Shown: positions 1 through 8,820 of the stretch, piece by piece | Numbering within the stretch: position 1 is the first letter of the stretch | How the letters are laid out: each line of letters starts with the position of its first letter | Source: Aerococcus sp. Group 1 | GTDB lineage: Bacteria > Bacillota > Bacilli > Lactobacillales > Aerococcaceae | Assembly (NCBI RefSeq): GCF_000193205.1 | Contig: NC_015278.1 | Span: 434,001-498,000 of the forward strand | Direction: 5' to 3' | Length of the DNA: 64,000 bases | Notes under the pieces: model-generated | Told to the model about the DNA's origin: nothing | The model's input: the letters and a program-made list of their open reading frames with translations, nothing else | The model's database searches: none | Program-made: the position numbers and the translations under genes

Positions 1-861
1 GGCGATATTTATTTAGAAGTGGCTACCATTAAATTGGCCGACTTGTCTGCAGGGAATAGCGATTCCTCTAGAGCGACTATGCAGGCTCTAAGTGATGGGG
101 AATCTCAGCAATTGGCCCAATTAAAGCAAGAAGTCCAAGCCTTAAAGCAAGCAATTGCCCAAGTAAAAGGGGGGCAAGCCCCTTCTCCGGCAAGCCCATC
201 CCCTGCTAAAGAGGAAGCTAAGCCGGCAAGTGACAAGCGACCGAAAAAGGTCCAAGGGCAATTTAAGCCGGCTTATTCAGCTATCTATAAGACTCTGAGC
301 CAGGCCACAAAGACCGATCTCAACCAGGTCACCAGTGTTTGGCCTCAGCTGGTTGAATCTCTTCCTACCGTTCAACAGGCCCTCCTCCATCAAACGGAGC
401 CGGTCGCTGCCAGTCCGGAGGCTTTTGTCTTGAGTTTTGACTATGAGATTTTCTGCCAAAGGGTTTTTGAGGATAAAGAATTACAAGAGACCGTGGCCAA
501 CCACTTACAAAATCAAATCAACCATCCCGGCCGGATGCTGGTGATGACAAGTGAGCAATGGCAGGAGGCTCGGGGGCGTTATGTCAAGGCCTACCATGAA
601 GGCCGTAAGGATGAACTGATCCAGTCCCAAGCCGAGAAAGAAAATAGTGATGCCAGCCAAGCAGACAAACCGGCAAGCCCAGTCGCTTCCCAAGAAACTG
701 AGGCTCCTGTGACCCAGGAAGCTGATCAGCCACTTCCACAAAAGGAGTCCTCTTCGGCTTGGCTATCACAGGAAGACCAGCAAGCTCAAGATCCGCTTAC
801 CCAAACCATGGCTGATCTTTTTGGGGCGGATAATGATAATGTTACCCTCAGCAATGATTAA
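1..861 (+). CDS. dnaX: DNA polymerase III subunit gamma/tau, C-terminal part (5' end outside window)
   Basis: The reading frame is open from base 1, so this is the 3' part of a gene starting upstream; 286 residues are visible. The first residues (YLEVATIKLADL) match the end of the clamp-loader collar domain. After them comes a Pro/Ala/Lys-rich linker (about residues 55-80) and a tau-like tail that ends in a Gln/Glu-rich, low-complexity stretch. Tau dimerises the polymerase and binds the helicase. The identification is strengthened by the neighbours: the order dnaX-ybaB-recR is conserved in Firmicutes. The ATPase domains cannot be examined here. Confidence 0.9.
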   Translation, partial: GDIYLEVATIKLADLSAGNSDSSRATMQALSDGESQQLAQLKQEVQALKQAIAQVKGGQAPSPASPSPAKEEAKPASDKRPKKVQGQFKPAYSAIYKTLSQATKTDLNQVTSVWPQLVESLPTVQQALLHQTEPVAASPEAFVLSFDYEIFCQRVFEDKELQETVANHLQNQINHPGRMLVMTSEQWQEARGRYVKAYHEGRKDELIQSQAEKENSDASQADKPASPVASQETEAPVTQEADQPLPQKESSSAWLSQEDQQAQDPLTQTMADLFGADNDNVTLSND

Positions 862-885
862 GCAAAAAAGGAAAGAGGAAATGAA

Positions 886-1200
886 ATGGCAAACAACATG
901 ATGAATATGCAAAAAATGCTTAAAGAAGCTAAAAAAATGCAAGCAAAATTAGAAGAATCTCAAAAGGACTTGGAAAAACAGGTTTTTGAAGGCAAGGAAC
1001 CCTCAGGGATGATTACCGCTAAGGTAGGGGGCGACCGCCGGGTTAAAGCTATTACAATGGATCCAGCTGTGATTGATCCAGAAGATCCTGATATGCTTAG
1101 TGACCTCCTCATTGCTGCAGTGAATGATGGTTTAAGCAAGGTAGACAGTGCCCAAGAATCCAATATGGGAAGTCTCTCTAAAGGTTTCCCTGGCTTCTAG
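886..1200 (+). CDS. YbaB/EbfC family nucleoid-associated protein
   Basis: A 104-residue protein of usual YbaB/EbfC length. The N-terminal third is a Met/Lys/Glu-rich amphipathic helix (MNMQKMLKEAKKMQAKLEES), followed by the small beta-domain with the family pattern around GDRRVKAITMDP. Family members are dimeric DNA-binding proteins that coat the nucleoid; a role beside RecR in recombination has been suggested from gene order. It starts 24 bases after dnaX and is followed by recR, as in most Firmicutes. The ribosome binding site AAGAGG lies just upstream of the ATG. Confidence 0.95.
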   Translation: MANNMMNMQKMLKEAKKMQAKLEESQKDLEKQVFEGKEPSGMITAKVGGDRRVKAITMDPAVIDPEDPDMLSDLLIAAVNDGLSKVDSAQESNMGSLSKGFPGF

Positions 1201-1282
1201 GAACTTGCTTTAAGGAGTGGGGAAGCTCAGGCCCAAGCAGTCTGAAGATTTTCCCACTTTTTATTTAGAAGGAGTTGAAACC

Positions 1283-1879
1283 ATGCAATATCCCGAACCG
1301 ATCGCGCGCTTGATCGATAGCTTCAAGAAATTACCCGGAATTGGGGCCAAGACAGCGGCCCGTTTAGCTTTTTTTGTCTTGGATATGGACCAGGCCGATG
1401 TGAATGACTTTGCTGAGGCCTTGAACCGGGTCAAGCAGGAAATGACTACCTGTTCGGTCTGCGGTAACGTTACCCAGGAAGACCCCTGCTTAATCTGTCG
1501 TGATAATGACCGGGAGGGGTCGGTGCTGATGGTGGTTGAAGAGGCCCGTGACGTGATGGCCATGGAAAGAATGCAAAACTACCACGGCAAGTATCATGTC
1601 CTTCATGGCGTCCTCTCACCTATGGATGGGACCGGACCGGATGACTTAAATATCCGCTCGCTTTTGCAACGTTTGCAGGATACCCAGATTCAAGAAGTCA
1701 TTATTGCTACTAATGCGACCGCTGAAGGAGAGGCGACGGCTACCTATCTGGCCCGGTTAATCAAGCCCGCCCAAATCAAGGTCAGTCGGATTGCTTATGG
1801 CCTATCGGTAGGTAGTGACATTGAATATGCAGATGAGATGACCCTCATGCGGGCCCTCGATGGCCGTCAGGAACTCTAA
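1283..1879 (+). CDS. recR: Recombination mediator RecR
   Basis: 198 residues, the standard RecR length. Order: helix-hairpin-helix ([14 protein letters not shown], about 17-31), Cys4 zinc finger (Cys57, Cys60, Cys69, Cys72) and a Toprim domain (about 80-175). RecR works with RecO, loading RecA on gapped DNA. A longer frame opens at 1217, but the ATG at 1283 has AAGGAGT eight bases upstream and gives the family N-terminus ([14 protein letters not shown]), so 1283 is chosen. It is followed closely by tmk in the same operon. Confidence 0.97.
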   Translation: MQYPEPIARLIDSFKKLPGIGAKTAARLAFFVLDMDQADVNDFAEALNRVKQEMTTCSVCGNVTQEDPCLICRDNDREGSVLMVVEEARDVMAMERMQNYHGKYHVLHGVLSPMDGTGPDDLNIRSLLQRLQDTQIQEVIIATNATAEGEATATYLARLIKPAQIKVSRIAYGLSVGSDIEYADEMTLMRALDGRQEL

Positions 1880-1892
1880 GAGGAGGATTAGG

Positions 1893-2573
1893 ATGCCAGG
1901 TGTATTTATCAGCTTTGAAGGACCGGATGGGTCAGGAAAGACTACCCTAATTAAGGGGCTCAAGGCACGTTTGGACCAGGACTTAAAACAGGCTCCGATT
2001 TTTTCTAGGGAGCCGGGTGGTGACCGGATTGCTGAAGAAATTCGTGATATTATCCTCTCTCCAGTTAATACCGAGCTCGATGCCCGGTCAGAGGCCTTAC
2101 TTTATGCGGCGAGTCGTGCTCAGCACCTGGCCCAAAAGATCCGTCCTGCCTTAGCCGCTGGGAATATGGTCCTCTGTGACCGCTATGTGGATAGTTCCAT
2201 TGCCTACCAAGGTTATGGACGCAAACTTGGGGGCCAAGCTGTTCAGTTGATCAATGCATTTGCGATCGACGGCTTACTGCCTGATTTAACCCTCTATTGT
2301 GATATTTCCGCTGAGGAGGGCATTGCCCGGATTGAAGCCGGTCGGACTAATGAAATTAACCGCTTGGACCAAGAATCCATCGCTTTTCACCGCCGGGTCG
2401 TCCAAGGCTACCAAGACCTCTTGAAAGAAAACCCGGACCGAATTGTCCCTATTGATGCTAGCCAACCGGCTGAAGCCATGCAAGCGGCTGCTTATGAGTT
2501 GATCCGCCAACGTTTTCCCCAATTTTTTCTTAGTAGAAAGGACAGCCCTAATGACGCAAGCCTTTGCCATTGA
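1893..2573 (+). CDS. tmk: Thymidylate kinase
   Basis: 226 residues. It phosphorylates dTMP to dTDP. The P-loop is at residues 8-18 (FEGPDGSGKTT), the DR(Y/H) motif follows in DRYVDSSIAYQGYG, and the LID region has the Gram-positive form. The ATG at 1893 is preceded by AGGAGGATTAGG; the upstream in-frame start at 1860 lies inside recR and is not used. The 3' end overlaps holB by 23 bases, which points to translational coupling. Confidence 0.97.
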   Translation: MPGVFISFEGPDGSGKTTLIKGLKARLDQDLKQAPIFSREPGGDRIAEEIRDIILSPVNTELDARSEALLYAASRAQHLAQKIRPALAAGNMVLCDRYVDSSIAYQGYGRKLGGQAVQLINAFAIDGLLPDLTLYCDISAEEGIARIEAGRTNEINRLDQESIAFHRRVVQGYQDLLKENPDRIVPIDASQPAEAMQAAAYELIRQRFPQFFLSRKDSPNDASLCH

Positions 2574-3588
2574 AGAAAAACAAAGCCAACTGGCCCAGTT
2601 GATGCGCCAAGTGGTCCAGAATGGCCGTCTAGCCCATGCCTATTTATTTGAGGGGAATGCGGGTTCTGGTCAAGCCGACATGGCCATTTTTTTGGCAGCG
2701 GCTTTATTTTGCAGTCAAGAAGACAAGCCCTGTGGCCAATGTGACCATTGTCAACGGGTGATCCGGGGTGACCATAGTGATGTGGAATGGCTGACCAAGG
2801 ATGCGAACAGTATTAAAATTGACCAAATACGTGAGCTCAAGCACAACCTATCCCTGACCGGTTTAGAAGGTCGGGTCAAGGTCTTTGTAATTGAGGCAGC
2901 CGAAACCATGACGGTGCAAGCGGCCAATTCCTTGTTGAAATTTCTGGAAGAACCCCACCAAGATGTCTACATCTTCCTCTTGACCAATAATCGGGAGGCG
3001 ATCTTACCAACTGTCCAATCCCGCTGTCAGGTGATCCACTTTCCCTCCCTAGCGGTTGACCAAGCCGTCCGTCTCTTTGTTGATCATGGCATTGGCAAAG
3101 CCCAGGCCCAAATCATTGCCTGGTTGACGACAGACTTGGATAGCGCCTTGGCTCTAAATGACAACCAGGTCTTCCATGACCAGTGCCAGCGCCTCGACCA
3201 GTGGCTCCAGCTCATTGTGGCTAGAGACGGGCGCGCCTTTACTATGGTAGCCACCGATTGGATGAAGCTCTCCCGCAGCCGCCAGGACAACCAGCTCCTC
3301 TTGCAGCTCTTGACCCTTTTACTCAGGGATTGTCTCTTAATTAAGAGTCAAAGTGACCAGGAGATTTTAGACCAGGTTCTCGTCCGTCCCGATTTGAAGA
3401 CTAATCGCCAGGCCAAATACCAGGCCTACCCAGAGGGCTTATTTCTGGACCTGATAAAATTAGTGACCAAGGCGCAAAAAATGATCAAGCAAAATGTCAG
3501 TCCCCAGGCCAGCTTGGAATACTTTGTCCTAGAAGCCTGGAACTTAGAAAAAAATACCTATAAAGCAGAGAAAAAGTGCTCCTGGTAA
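2551..3588 (+). CDS. holB: DNA polymerase III delta' subunit
   Basis: 345 residues. This is the clamp-loader delta' subunit with an AAA+ fold. The zinc module is visible as Cys54, Cys61, Cys64, Cys67. The Walker A region (FEGNAGSGQAD, about 33-43) has Gln in place of the usual Lys, consistent with delta' being a non-hydrolysing subunit. The SRC motif (TVQSRCQVI) is present. The start overlaps the end of tmk. An intrinsic terminator begins inside the last codons, so the operon ends here instead of running on into ricT as in many relatives. Confidence 0.93.
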   Translation: MTQAFAIEEKQSQLAQLMRQVVQNGRLAHAYLFEGNAGSGQADMAIFLAAALFCSQEDKPCGQCDHCQRVIRGDHSDVEWLTKDANSIKIDQIRELKHNLSLTGLEGRVKVFVIEAAETMTVQAANSLLKFLEEPHQDVYIFLLTNNREAILPTVQSRCQVIHFPSLAVDQAVRLFVDHGIGKAQAQIIAWLTTDLDSALALNDNQVFHDQCQRLDQWLQLIVARDGRAFTMVATDWMKLSRSRQDNQLLLQLLTLLLRDCLLIKSQSDQEILDQVLVRPDLKTNRQAKYQAYPEGLFLDLIKLVTKAQKMIKQNVSPQASLEYFVLEAWNLEKNTYKAEKKCSW

Positions 3589-3617
3589 GTTCAAAAATTT
3601 GCCAGAAGCACTTTTTG
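3571..3617 (+). terminator. Intrinsic terminator overlapping the end of holB
   Basis: A 15-bp stem (AAAAAGTGCTCCTGG / CCAGAAGCACTTTTT, one G-T pair) flanks a loop that contains the holB stop codon; the right arm ends in a T run. The left arm is itself the last five holB codons. Confidence 0.8.
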
Positions 3618-3869
3618 TATAGGATCTTTTTTTGAGGACTGGATATTGAATAAAATTATTGTGATAGAAAATGTTGAGCAGTAGTGGCGCTTTGAAAGTT
3701 GGACCTTAGCCATGACCAAGCAAGTGGAGCGAATTATGGATCGTCGTCGTCAGTCATACGAGCCGTTTGAGTCTCCCTAGGCGAGAGACCTCATGCTCGA
3801 GCCGGTGCCATGGCACTTAAAGGCCCAAATTTCAAAAGCAGAACGAATGCTCATAAATAACAAAATAAC
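3618..3869. other. Intergenic stretch without a recognisable gene
   Basis: About 250 bases between the holB terminator and the end of the reverse-strand GNAT gene. Only short frames are present, none with a convincing ribosome binding site. This is the place where ricT usually sits; I see no recognisable ricT remnant at peptide level. Confidence 0.5.
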
Positions 3870-4661
3870 CTAGTCTTGGTAGTAAAATTGCTCTTTAAAG
3901 TCCTGGTCAATCTTTCGGGAGAAGGCTAATTCAAATCCTAAACCCATAAAACCTAAGTGGTCATAGAATTGCCGGGCGGGGCTATCCGCGTCACAGACTA
4001 AGATCAGTTTCTTGTCAGCCTGCTGACCCTGGTCATAGGCCCATTCGACCAGCCAGCGCCCAATTTCTTGTTTCTGCCAGTCCTCACTTACAGTCAGGTG
4101 GTCGATCTCTAGGTAGTAGCGGGAAAGGATCACTTGCATAGCGGCGATGACTTGCCCCTGGTCAAAGACGGCGACCTGGTGAACATTATCCTTATGGAAG
4201 GCTTCTTGGTAGTAGCCTTGCATTTCCTCTTGGTAGGGCAAGCCATAGTCCTTGTCATAGTAGACTTGGAAGGCTAGAAAGGCGGGGAGGCTGTCGGACT
4301 TGATTTCTTCGAGCTCAAGTTGAGCGGACTGTCTTTTATTTTGGGGGCATTGGTAGTTTTCGAGACTGACCAGCTCAGTGATGGCCAACTGGTAGCCAGC
4401 TTCAGAGAGATAGGCATAGAGTTCATCATCAACCCCTTGGTTCATAGGCAAGTGGATATTGATTTCTGGCAGGTCAAATTCGCTGGCATAATCCATATAT
4501 TGTTCCTCGAGGATCAACCACTCGTCCAGCCCCGGGTTAAAATCCAGGGCCATGAAGTTACTGAGCGGGACATGGCGGGCCGCTCGATTGACAAAAACTT
4601 GGTAGAGGTCATTATCCTCATAGTGACTGATCCAATGGTAGGTGGCATTAAAGTCTAACAT
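3870..4661 (-). CDS. GNAT family N-acetyltransferase
   Basis: 263 residues. The C-terminal half is a GNAT fold: the acetyl-CoA binding region is around VSEDWQKQEIGRWLVEWAY, followed by DADSPARQFYDHLGF, a typical GNAT strand-helix end. The N-terminal half (about 1-110) is a second domain that may be a degenerate GNAT repeat. Substrate unknown. It stands alone, convergent with holB, and interrupts the usual holB-yabA order, so it is probably a later insertion. Confidence 0.8.
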   Translation of the reverse strand: MLDFNATYHWISHYEDNDLYQVFVNRAARHVPLSNFMALDFNPGLDEWLILEEQYMDYASEFDLPEINIHLPMNQGVDDELYAYLSEAGYQLAITELVSLENYQCPQNKRQSAQLELEEIKSDSLPAFLAFQVYYDKDYGLPYQEEMQGYYQEAFHKDNVHQVAVFDQGQVIAAMQVILSRYYLEIDHLTVSEDWQKQEIGRWLVEWAYDQGQQADKKLILVCDADSPARQFYDHLGFMGLGFELAFSRKIDQDFKEQFYYQD

Positions 4662-4854
4662 ACTTGCTCCTTCTTGCTGATTTTATCCTTAGTCTACGGG
4701 AAAAAAGCCCAAATGAGAATAGGAGTGGCTCAATTTTTTCCTGCCTTTAAAAAGCCATAAAAAACTTCAGTCTCTGCCATCGAAAAAATAGAATTATGAT
4801 AAAATAGGTTTTGAGTTTAATGGTCTATCAGAATATGGAATAAGGAATGATAGT

Positions 4855-5220
4855 ATGGAGACAAGAGATATTGTCACTCGCCTCAATACCCTCAGCGAGC
4901 AACTGGGCCAAATGCAGACCGAACTAGAGACAATTATCGACGAGTGGGGTAAAGAATTAATCAAAAATCAAGACCTACAGATGGAAAACCATTATTTAAG
5001 AGAACGGGTCAACCAATTATTAGCCAATGACCAGCCGGAAGAGAAGGAGGTTGCTCCCCAAGAAAAGGATGGGCAACGCTCACCAGCCTTACAGAACCTC
5101 TTAAATATTTATGAAGATGGCTTTCATATATGTAATATTTCCTATGGCCAAAGACGAGAAAATGCTGAGCAATGTATGTTTTGCTTAGATATTCTTTATG
5201 GCATGGAAGGTAAGCGTTAG
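4855..5220 (+). CDS. yabA: Replication initiation control protein YabA
   Basis: 121 residues. The N-terminal half is a coiled coil (about 5-60) that forms the tetramer in YabA; a short linker follows, then the C-terminal zinc module HIC...CMFC (about 92-110). YabA bridges DnaA and the clamp DnaN and restrains re-initiation. It heads the group yabA-trmN6-GIY-YIG-rsmI, as in Bacillus. It must have its own promoter, since the upstream gene is on the other strand; a TATGAT hexamer at 4795-4800 is a weak candidate. Confidence 0.93.
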   Translation: METRDIVTRLNTLSEQLGQMQTELETIIDEWGKELIKNQDLQMENHYLRERVNQLLANDQPEEKEVAPQEKDGQRSPALQNLLNIYEDGFHICNISYGQRRENAEQCMFCLDILYGMEGKR

Positions 5221-5232
5221 GAAGGGGATTGG

Positions 5233-5976
5233 ATGACGCTATTAGCCAATGAGCGCATTGATCAATTAAGCCAATTTGACCGGGAGATCATCCAAAGTGA
5301 TGATACTTTTTCCTTGTCGACAGACGCCTTGTTTTTAGCCTATTTTGCCCGGGTGAGAAAGACCAAAAAGCAAAAAATTGTCGACTTCTGCTCTGGTAAT
5401 GGGGCCATCCCTTTGATCTTATCAGCCATGACCGATGCACCCATCGAAGCCATTGAAATCCAACCCGAACTAGCTGATATGGCTAGACGGTCGGTGGCCT
5501 TAAATCATTTAGAAGAGCAAATCACTATCCATACCGGCAATATCAAATCCGCCACTAGCCTGGTCAAGCCGGAATCGGTGAATATGATTACCTGTAACCC
5601 GCCTTATTTTAAGGTCTACCCGGACTCTTGGATTAATCCCAACGATAAAAAGGCTCTAGCCCGTCATGAAATCGCCATGACCTTGGAAGATATTTTCAAG
5701 CAGAGCCAAGCCTTACTCAAGGAGCGAGGGCGCTTAGTCTTGGTCCACCGGCCGGAACGTTTGACTGAAATGATCCAAGCGGGACTCAAGTATCGGCTCA
5801 TTCCCAAGCGCTTGCGTTTTGTCCACCCCAAGCCCGATAAGCCGGCCAATACCCTCTTAATTGACTTTATGAAGCAGGGTCAAGAAAAGGGTCTGCAAGT
5901 TCTTCCGCCCCTCTATGTGTATACCAAGGACAATGTTTATACGGAAGAAGTGAAGGCTTATCTCCACCAAGGATAA
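5233..5976 (+). CDS. tRNA1(Val) (adenine-37-N6)-methyltransferase, TrmN6/YabB type
   Basis: 247 residues. Class I SAM-dependent methyltransferase: motif I is DFCSGNGAIPLIL (about 51-63) and the amino-methyltransferase motif NPPY is at 122-125, followed by Phe. Family members methylate N6 of A37 in tRNA1(Val). It begins 12 bases after yabA and the next gene follows at once, as in the Bacillus yabA-yabB-yazA-yabC cluster. Confidence 0.9.
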   Translation: MTLLANERIDQLSQFDREIIQSDDTFSLSTDALFLAYFARVRKTKKQKIVDFCSGNGAIPLILSAMTDAPIEAIEIQPELADMARRSVALNHLEEQITIHTGNIKSATSLVKPESVNMITCNPPYFKVYPDSWINPNDKKALARHEIAMTLEDIFKQSQALLKERGRLVLVHRPERLTEMIQAGLKYRLIPKRLRFVHPKPDKPANTLLIDFMKQGQEKGLQVLPPLYVYTKDNVYTEEVKAYLHQG

Positions 5977-5995
5977 TAACCACCCTCGCCACTAC

Positions 5996-6316
5996 ATGTA
6001 TGTGCTTCTCTGTCACGATGATAGTCTTTATACCGGCTATACTACCGATGTTGACCGTCGGCAGGAAGAACATAATAGTGGCAAGGGAGCCAAGTATACC
6101 CGCCCAGCCAGCCGGCGACCCTGTGCCATGGTCTTTGCCAAGGCTTTTTCTAGTCGCCAAGCCGCGACCCAGGCGGAGTATCGTTTTAAGCAATTTTCCC
6201 GTGCCGAAAAGATTAAGCGTCTAAAGGCTTACGGTGTTAGTGACTTTCATTACCGACCAGGCATTTCCTGCCAGCGCGTCGGTTTAGATGATGACTACAA
6301 TAGAGAAAGAAGGTGA
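5996..6316 (+). CDS. GIY-YIG nuclease domain protein (YazA/UPF0213 type)
   Basis: 106 residues from the first ATG. The GIY-YIG core is visible as MYVLLC...SLYTGYTTDVDRRQEEHNSG, and continues with KYTR. Family members are small single-domain proteins of unclear role. The ATG at 5996 has no ribosome binding site, and the frame is open upstream to about 5954 with family-like residues (HPRHY) before the Met, so the true start may be an unusual codon further upstream inside the end of trmN6. Confidence 0.85.
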   Translation: MYVLLCHDDSLYTGYTTDVDRRQEEHNSGKGAKYTRPASRRPCAMVFAKAFSSRQAATQAEYRFKQFSRAEKIKRLKAYGVSDFHYRPGISCQRVGLDDDYNRERR

Positions 6317-6320
6317 GTCC

Positions 6321-7223
6321 ATGCAACAACAAAAAAGTTTTGCCAGTGAAGCGAGTCAAGGCAATCTTTATCTGGTGCCTACCCCAATTGGTAACCTGGA
6401 GGATATGACCTTTCGGGCCCTCAAAGTCTTGCAATCGGTGGACTTGATTCTGGCTGAAGATACCCGCCATACCCAAAAGTTATTGAACCACTTTGAAATT
6501 GATAAACCGCAAAAAAGCTTTCATAAGTACAATACCCAGGAGCGTATCCCTGAAATTCTTTCCCTCTTGGAAAAGGGCAAGAACTTGGCCCAGGTTAGTG
6601 ATGCTGGTATGCCTGTGATCTCGGACCCAGGTAGCGAACTAGTCCAGGCCTGTCTCAAAGCGGGTATTCGGGTGATCCCCCTGCCAGGCGCCAATGCGGC
6701 TTTGACCGGATTGATTGCCAGTGGCTTAAATAGTGAAGCTTTCACCTTTATCGGTTTCTTAGCCAAGAAGGCAAAGGACCGCCGTCAGCAATTAAGGGCC
6801 TACCAAAATGCTGGGGAAACCCTAATGATCTATGAGTCTCCTTACCGGATCAGCCAGACCATTGAGACGGCTATTGAGGTTTTTGGCCCCGACCGACCAG
6901 CTTGCGTAGTCCGGGAATTGACCAAGTCCTATGAAGAATTTAACCGGGGATCTTTGGCGGAACTGCGTGCTTATTACCAGGAAAACCCCGTCGTCAAGGG
7001 GGAAATTTGTTTCTATATTGAGGGTAACCCCCATCCCAAGTCAGCGGCAGAACAGTTACAGGCAGGGATTGACCACCTGCCCCTCAAGGGCCAAGTCGAG
7101 TGGTGGATGGAAGAAGAAAAACTTTCCTCTAAGGAAGCCATTAAGAAAGTGGCCAAGAATAAGGGGTTAAAGAAGCAAGAAGTTTACCAAGCCTACCATG
7201 AAATCGGTGGGGAGGCCCCATGA
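6321..7223 (+). CDS. rsmI: 16S rRNA (cytidine-1402-2'-O)-methyltransferase
   Basis: 300 residues. Tetrapyrrole-methylase fold with the family N-terminus YLVPTPIGNLEDMTFRAL and the motifs LAEDTR, VSDAGMPVISDPG and PLPGANA. RsmI 2'-O-methylates C1402 in the ribosomal P site. The start at 6321 follows AGAAGGTGAG; an in-frame ATG at 6288 lies inside the previous gene and is not preferred. The gene ends in an ATGA overlap with the DUF218 gene. Confidence 0.95.
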   Translation: MQQQKSFASEASQGNLYLVPTPIGNLEDMTFRALKVLQSVDLILAEDTRHTQKLLNHFEIDKPQKSFHKYNTQERIPEILSLLEKGKNLAQVSDAGMPVISDPGSELVQACLKAGIRVIPLPGANAALTGLIASGLNSEAFTFIGFLAKKAKDRRQQLRAYQNAGETLMIYESPYRISQTIETAIEVFGPDRPACVVRELTKSYEEFNRGSLAELRAYYQENPVVKGEICFYIEGNPHPKSAAEQLQAGIDHLPLKGQVEWWMEEEKLSSKEAIKKVAKNKGLKKQEVYQAYHEIGGEAP

Positions 7224-8257
7224 TTTTCTACCTAGGAGGTGGCTTACTTCTTGCCATCGCTTTATTACTCTTTATCCTGGCCCCGCGTAATTTGTGGGAC
7301 TCCTGGATTGCTAGTCTGGGACTTATTATCCTTTTTTACGCCATGGGTAAGGACCCCAACTTTGCGGAATCCCAGTGGCTGTCCTTCATCTTTCATGGGA
7401 TAGAGGTCTTTGTGAATTACATTGCCCCTTCCTTACTGCTGATTTTTGGACTAGCCATGTTTACCTATGCCTTATCCCTCTTTCAAGAAGAACATAACTA
7501 CCTCCAGCTGGTGATTGGACTGAGTCTGGCGGTTTTCTTAATTCTGGTGGGCCTTGTACATTATTACGTTCGCTTCAACCCAGAATTGATGGCGGATAAG
7601 CATTGGCTGCATATTTTAGACTTTGTGGTCGCTTACTATGTCTTACTCTTGATTAATTTCCTGGTCAATTCTTTAAGACTTTGGTTGATTGAGGATGACC
7701 GCAAGCAGGATTATATTATTATCTTGGGCTGTTTATTTAATAGTGATAACACGGTGTCTCAGATGCTAAAGCTGCGCTTGGATGCCTGCTTAGCCTATGT
7801 GGGGCGTCAGAAGTTCCTCTACCACCATATTCCTATCCTCATTGTTTCTGGAGCAGCCACAGTAGAAAATAGTGAATGTTCAGAAGCTGATGTTATGGCC
7901 CAGTATTTGAAATCCCAGGGCATCCCCGAGGAAAAGATTTGGCGAGAAGACCAAGCCACCAATACCCATGGTAACTTTGCCTATAGTAAGCAACTGATCG
8001 AGAGGATCCAACCCGTCAAGAGTGCCCACATTGCTTTTATTACTAGTGCTTTCCACCTTTACCGGAGTCAACTCTATGCCAACCTGGAAGGACTCTACCA
8101 AGTCACCGGATTTGGGGCCAAAACCACCCTAAGGGAAAGTGTTAAACATGGGATTCGAGAATTCGTTGCCATCCTATTTATGCACCGCAAGCTGCATTTA
8201 TTAATGACGGTGGTTATGTTTGGGATTGGTTGGCTCAACTATATTCATTTTGATTAG
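7220..8257 (+). CDS. YdcF/ElyC-type (DUF218) membrane protein
   Basis: 345 residues. The N-terminal half has about five hydrophobic segments (residues 1-20, 22-40, 65-90, 95-115, 135-155). The C-terminal half is a DUF218 domain: YIIILGC, VSGAA, EADVMAQYL, NTHGNFAYSK and ITSAFHLYRS. DUF218 proteins such as SanA and ElyC are linked to envelope integrity; their reaction is not settled. The start overlaps the rsmI stop by four bases, so it is probably co-translated. Confidence 0.85.
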   Translation: MIFYLGGGLLLAIALLLFILAPRNLWDSWIASLGLIILFYAMGKDPNFAESQWLSFIFHGIEVFVNYIAPSLLLIFGLAMFTYALSLFQEEHNYLQLVIGLSLAVFLILVGLVHYYVRFNPELMADKHWLHILDFVVAYYVLLLINFLVNSLRLWLIEDDRKQDYIIILGCLFNSDNTVSQMLKLRLDACLAYVGRQKFLYHHIPILIVSGAATVENSECSEADVMAQYLKSQGIPEEKIWREDQATNTHGNFAYSKQLIERIQPVKSAHIAFITSAFHLYRSQLYANLEGLYQVTGFGAKTTLRESVKHGIREFVAILFMHRKLHLLMTVVMFGIGWLNYIHFD

Positions 8258-8286
8258 CAGGTTTTACTCAGAGAGGAGCTATTGAT

Positions 8287-8655
8287 ATGCTACAAGAATT
8301 TAAAGATTTTATCGCTAAGGGTAATGTGATTGAATTAGCTGTCGGGGTTGTTATGGGGACTGCCTTCACTGCCATTGTGAACTCCCTGGTTAAAGATATT
8401 TTAACCCCATTATTAGGGATTATTTTAGGCAATATCGACTTGTCAGCTTATAGTATTGAAGTTGCCGGAGCCACATTTGGTGTGGGGAACTTTGTTAACG
8501 CTATTATTTCTTTCTTATTAATTGCCCTGGTTCTATTCTTTATTGTTAAGGCTTTTAACCACTTCAAACATGAAGAAAAGAAAGTTGAAGAAACTAAGCC
8601 AAGTAATGAAGAAGTCCTATTAACAGAAATCCGTGATTTATTAAAGAACAAATAG
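8287..8655 (+). CDS. mscL: Large-conductance mechanosensitive channel
   Basis: 122 residues, the normal size. The first helix carries the conserved pattern NVIELAVGVVMGTAFTAIV, followed by NSLVKDILTPLLG; the second membrane helix is FVNAIISFLLIALVLFFIV, and the C-terminus is a charged helix ending in EVLLTEIRDLLKNK. The channel opens on hypo-osmotic shock. AGAGAGGAG lies before the ATG, and a terminator follows. Confidence 0.97.
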   Translation: MLQEFKDFIAKGNVIELAVGVVMGTAFTAIVNSLVKDILTPLLGIILGNIDLSAYSIEVAGATFGVGNFVNAIISFLLIALVLFFIVKAFNHFKHEEKKVEETKPSNEEVLLTEIRDLLKNK

Positions 8656-8712
8656 AAGCTAAGGACTCCAGACGGGAAGCGACCCATCCATTCTATTCTA
8701 TTGTAGGCAAAT

Positions 8713-8750
8713 AAAAAGCGAAGCTAGTCCAATGGCTAGTTTCGCTTTTT
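8713..8750. terminator. Bidirectional intrinsic terminator between mscL and the FAD oxidoreductase
   Basis: Stem AAAAAGCGAAGCTAG / CTAGTTTCGCTTTTT with a short loop. A runs on the left and T runs on the right make it usable from both strands. Confidence 0.85.
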
Positions 8751-8820
8751 GTTTTATATTCTTCTTTTATTTGTATAGTGGGTGACTTGCTCAATGATAT
8801 TATTGGATAAGTGTCTTCTT

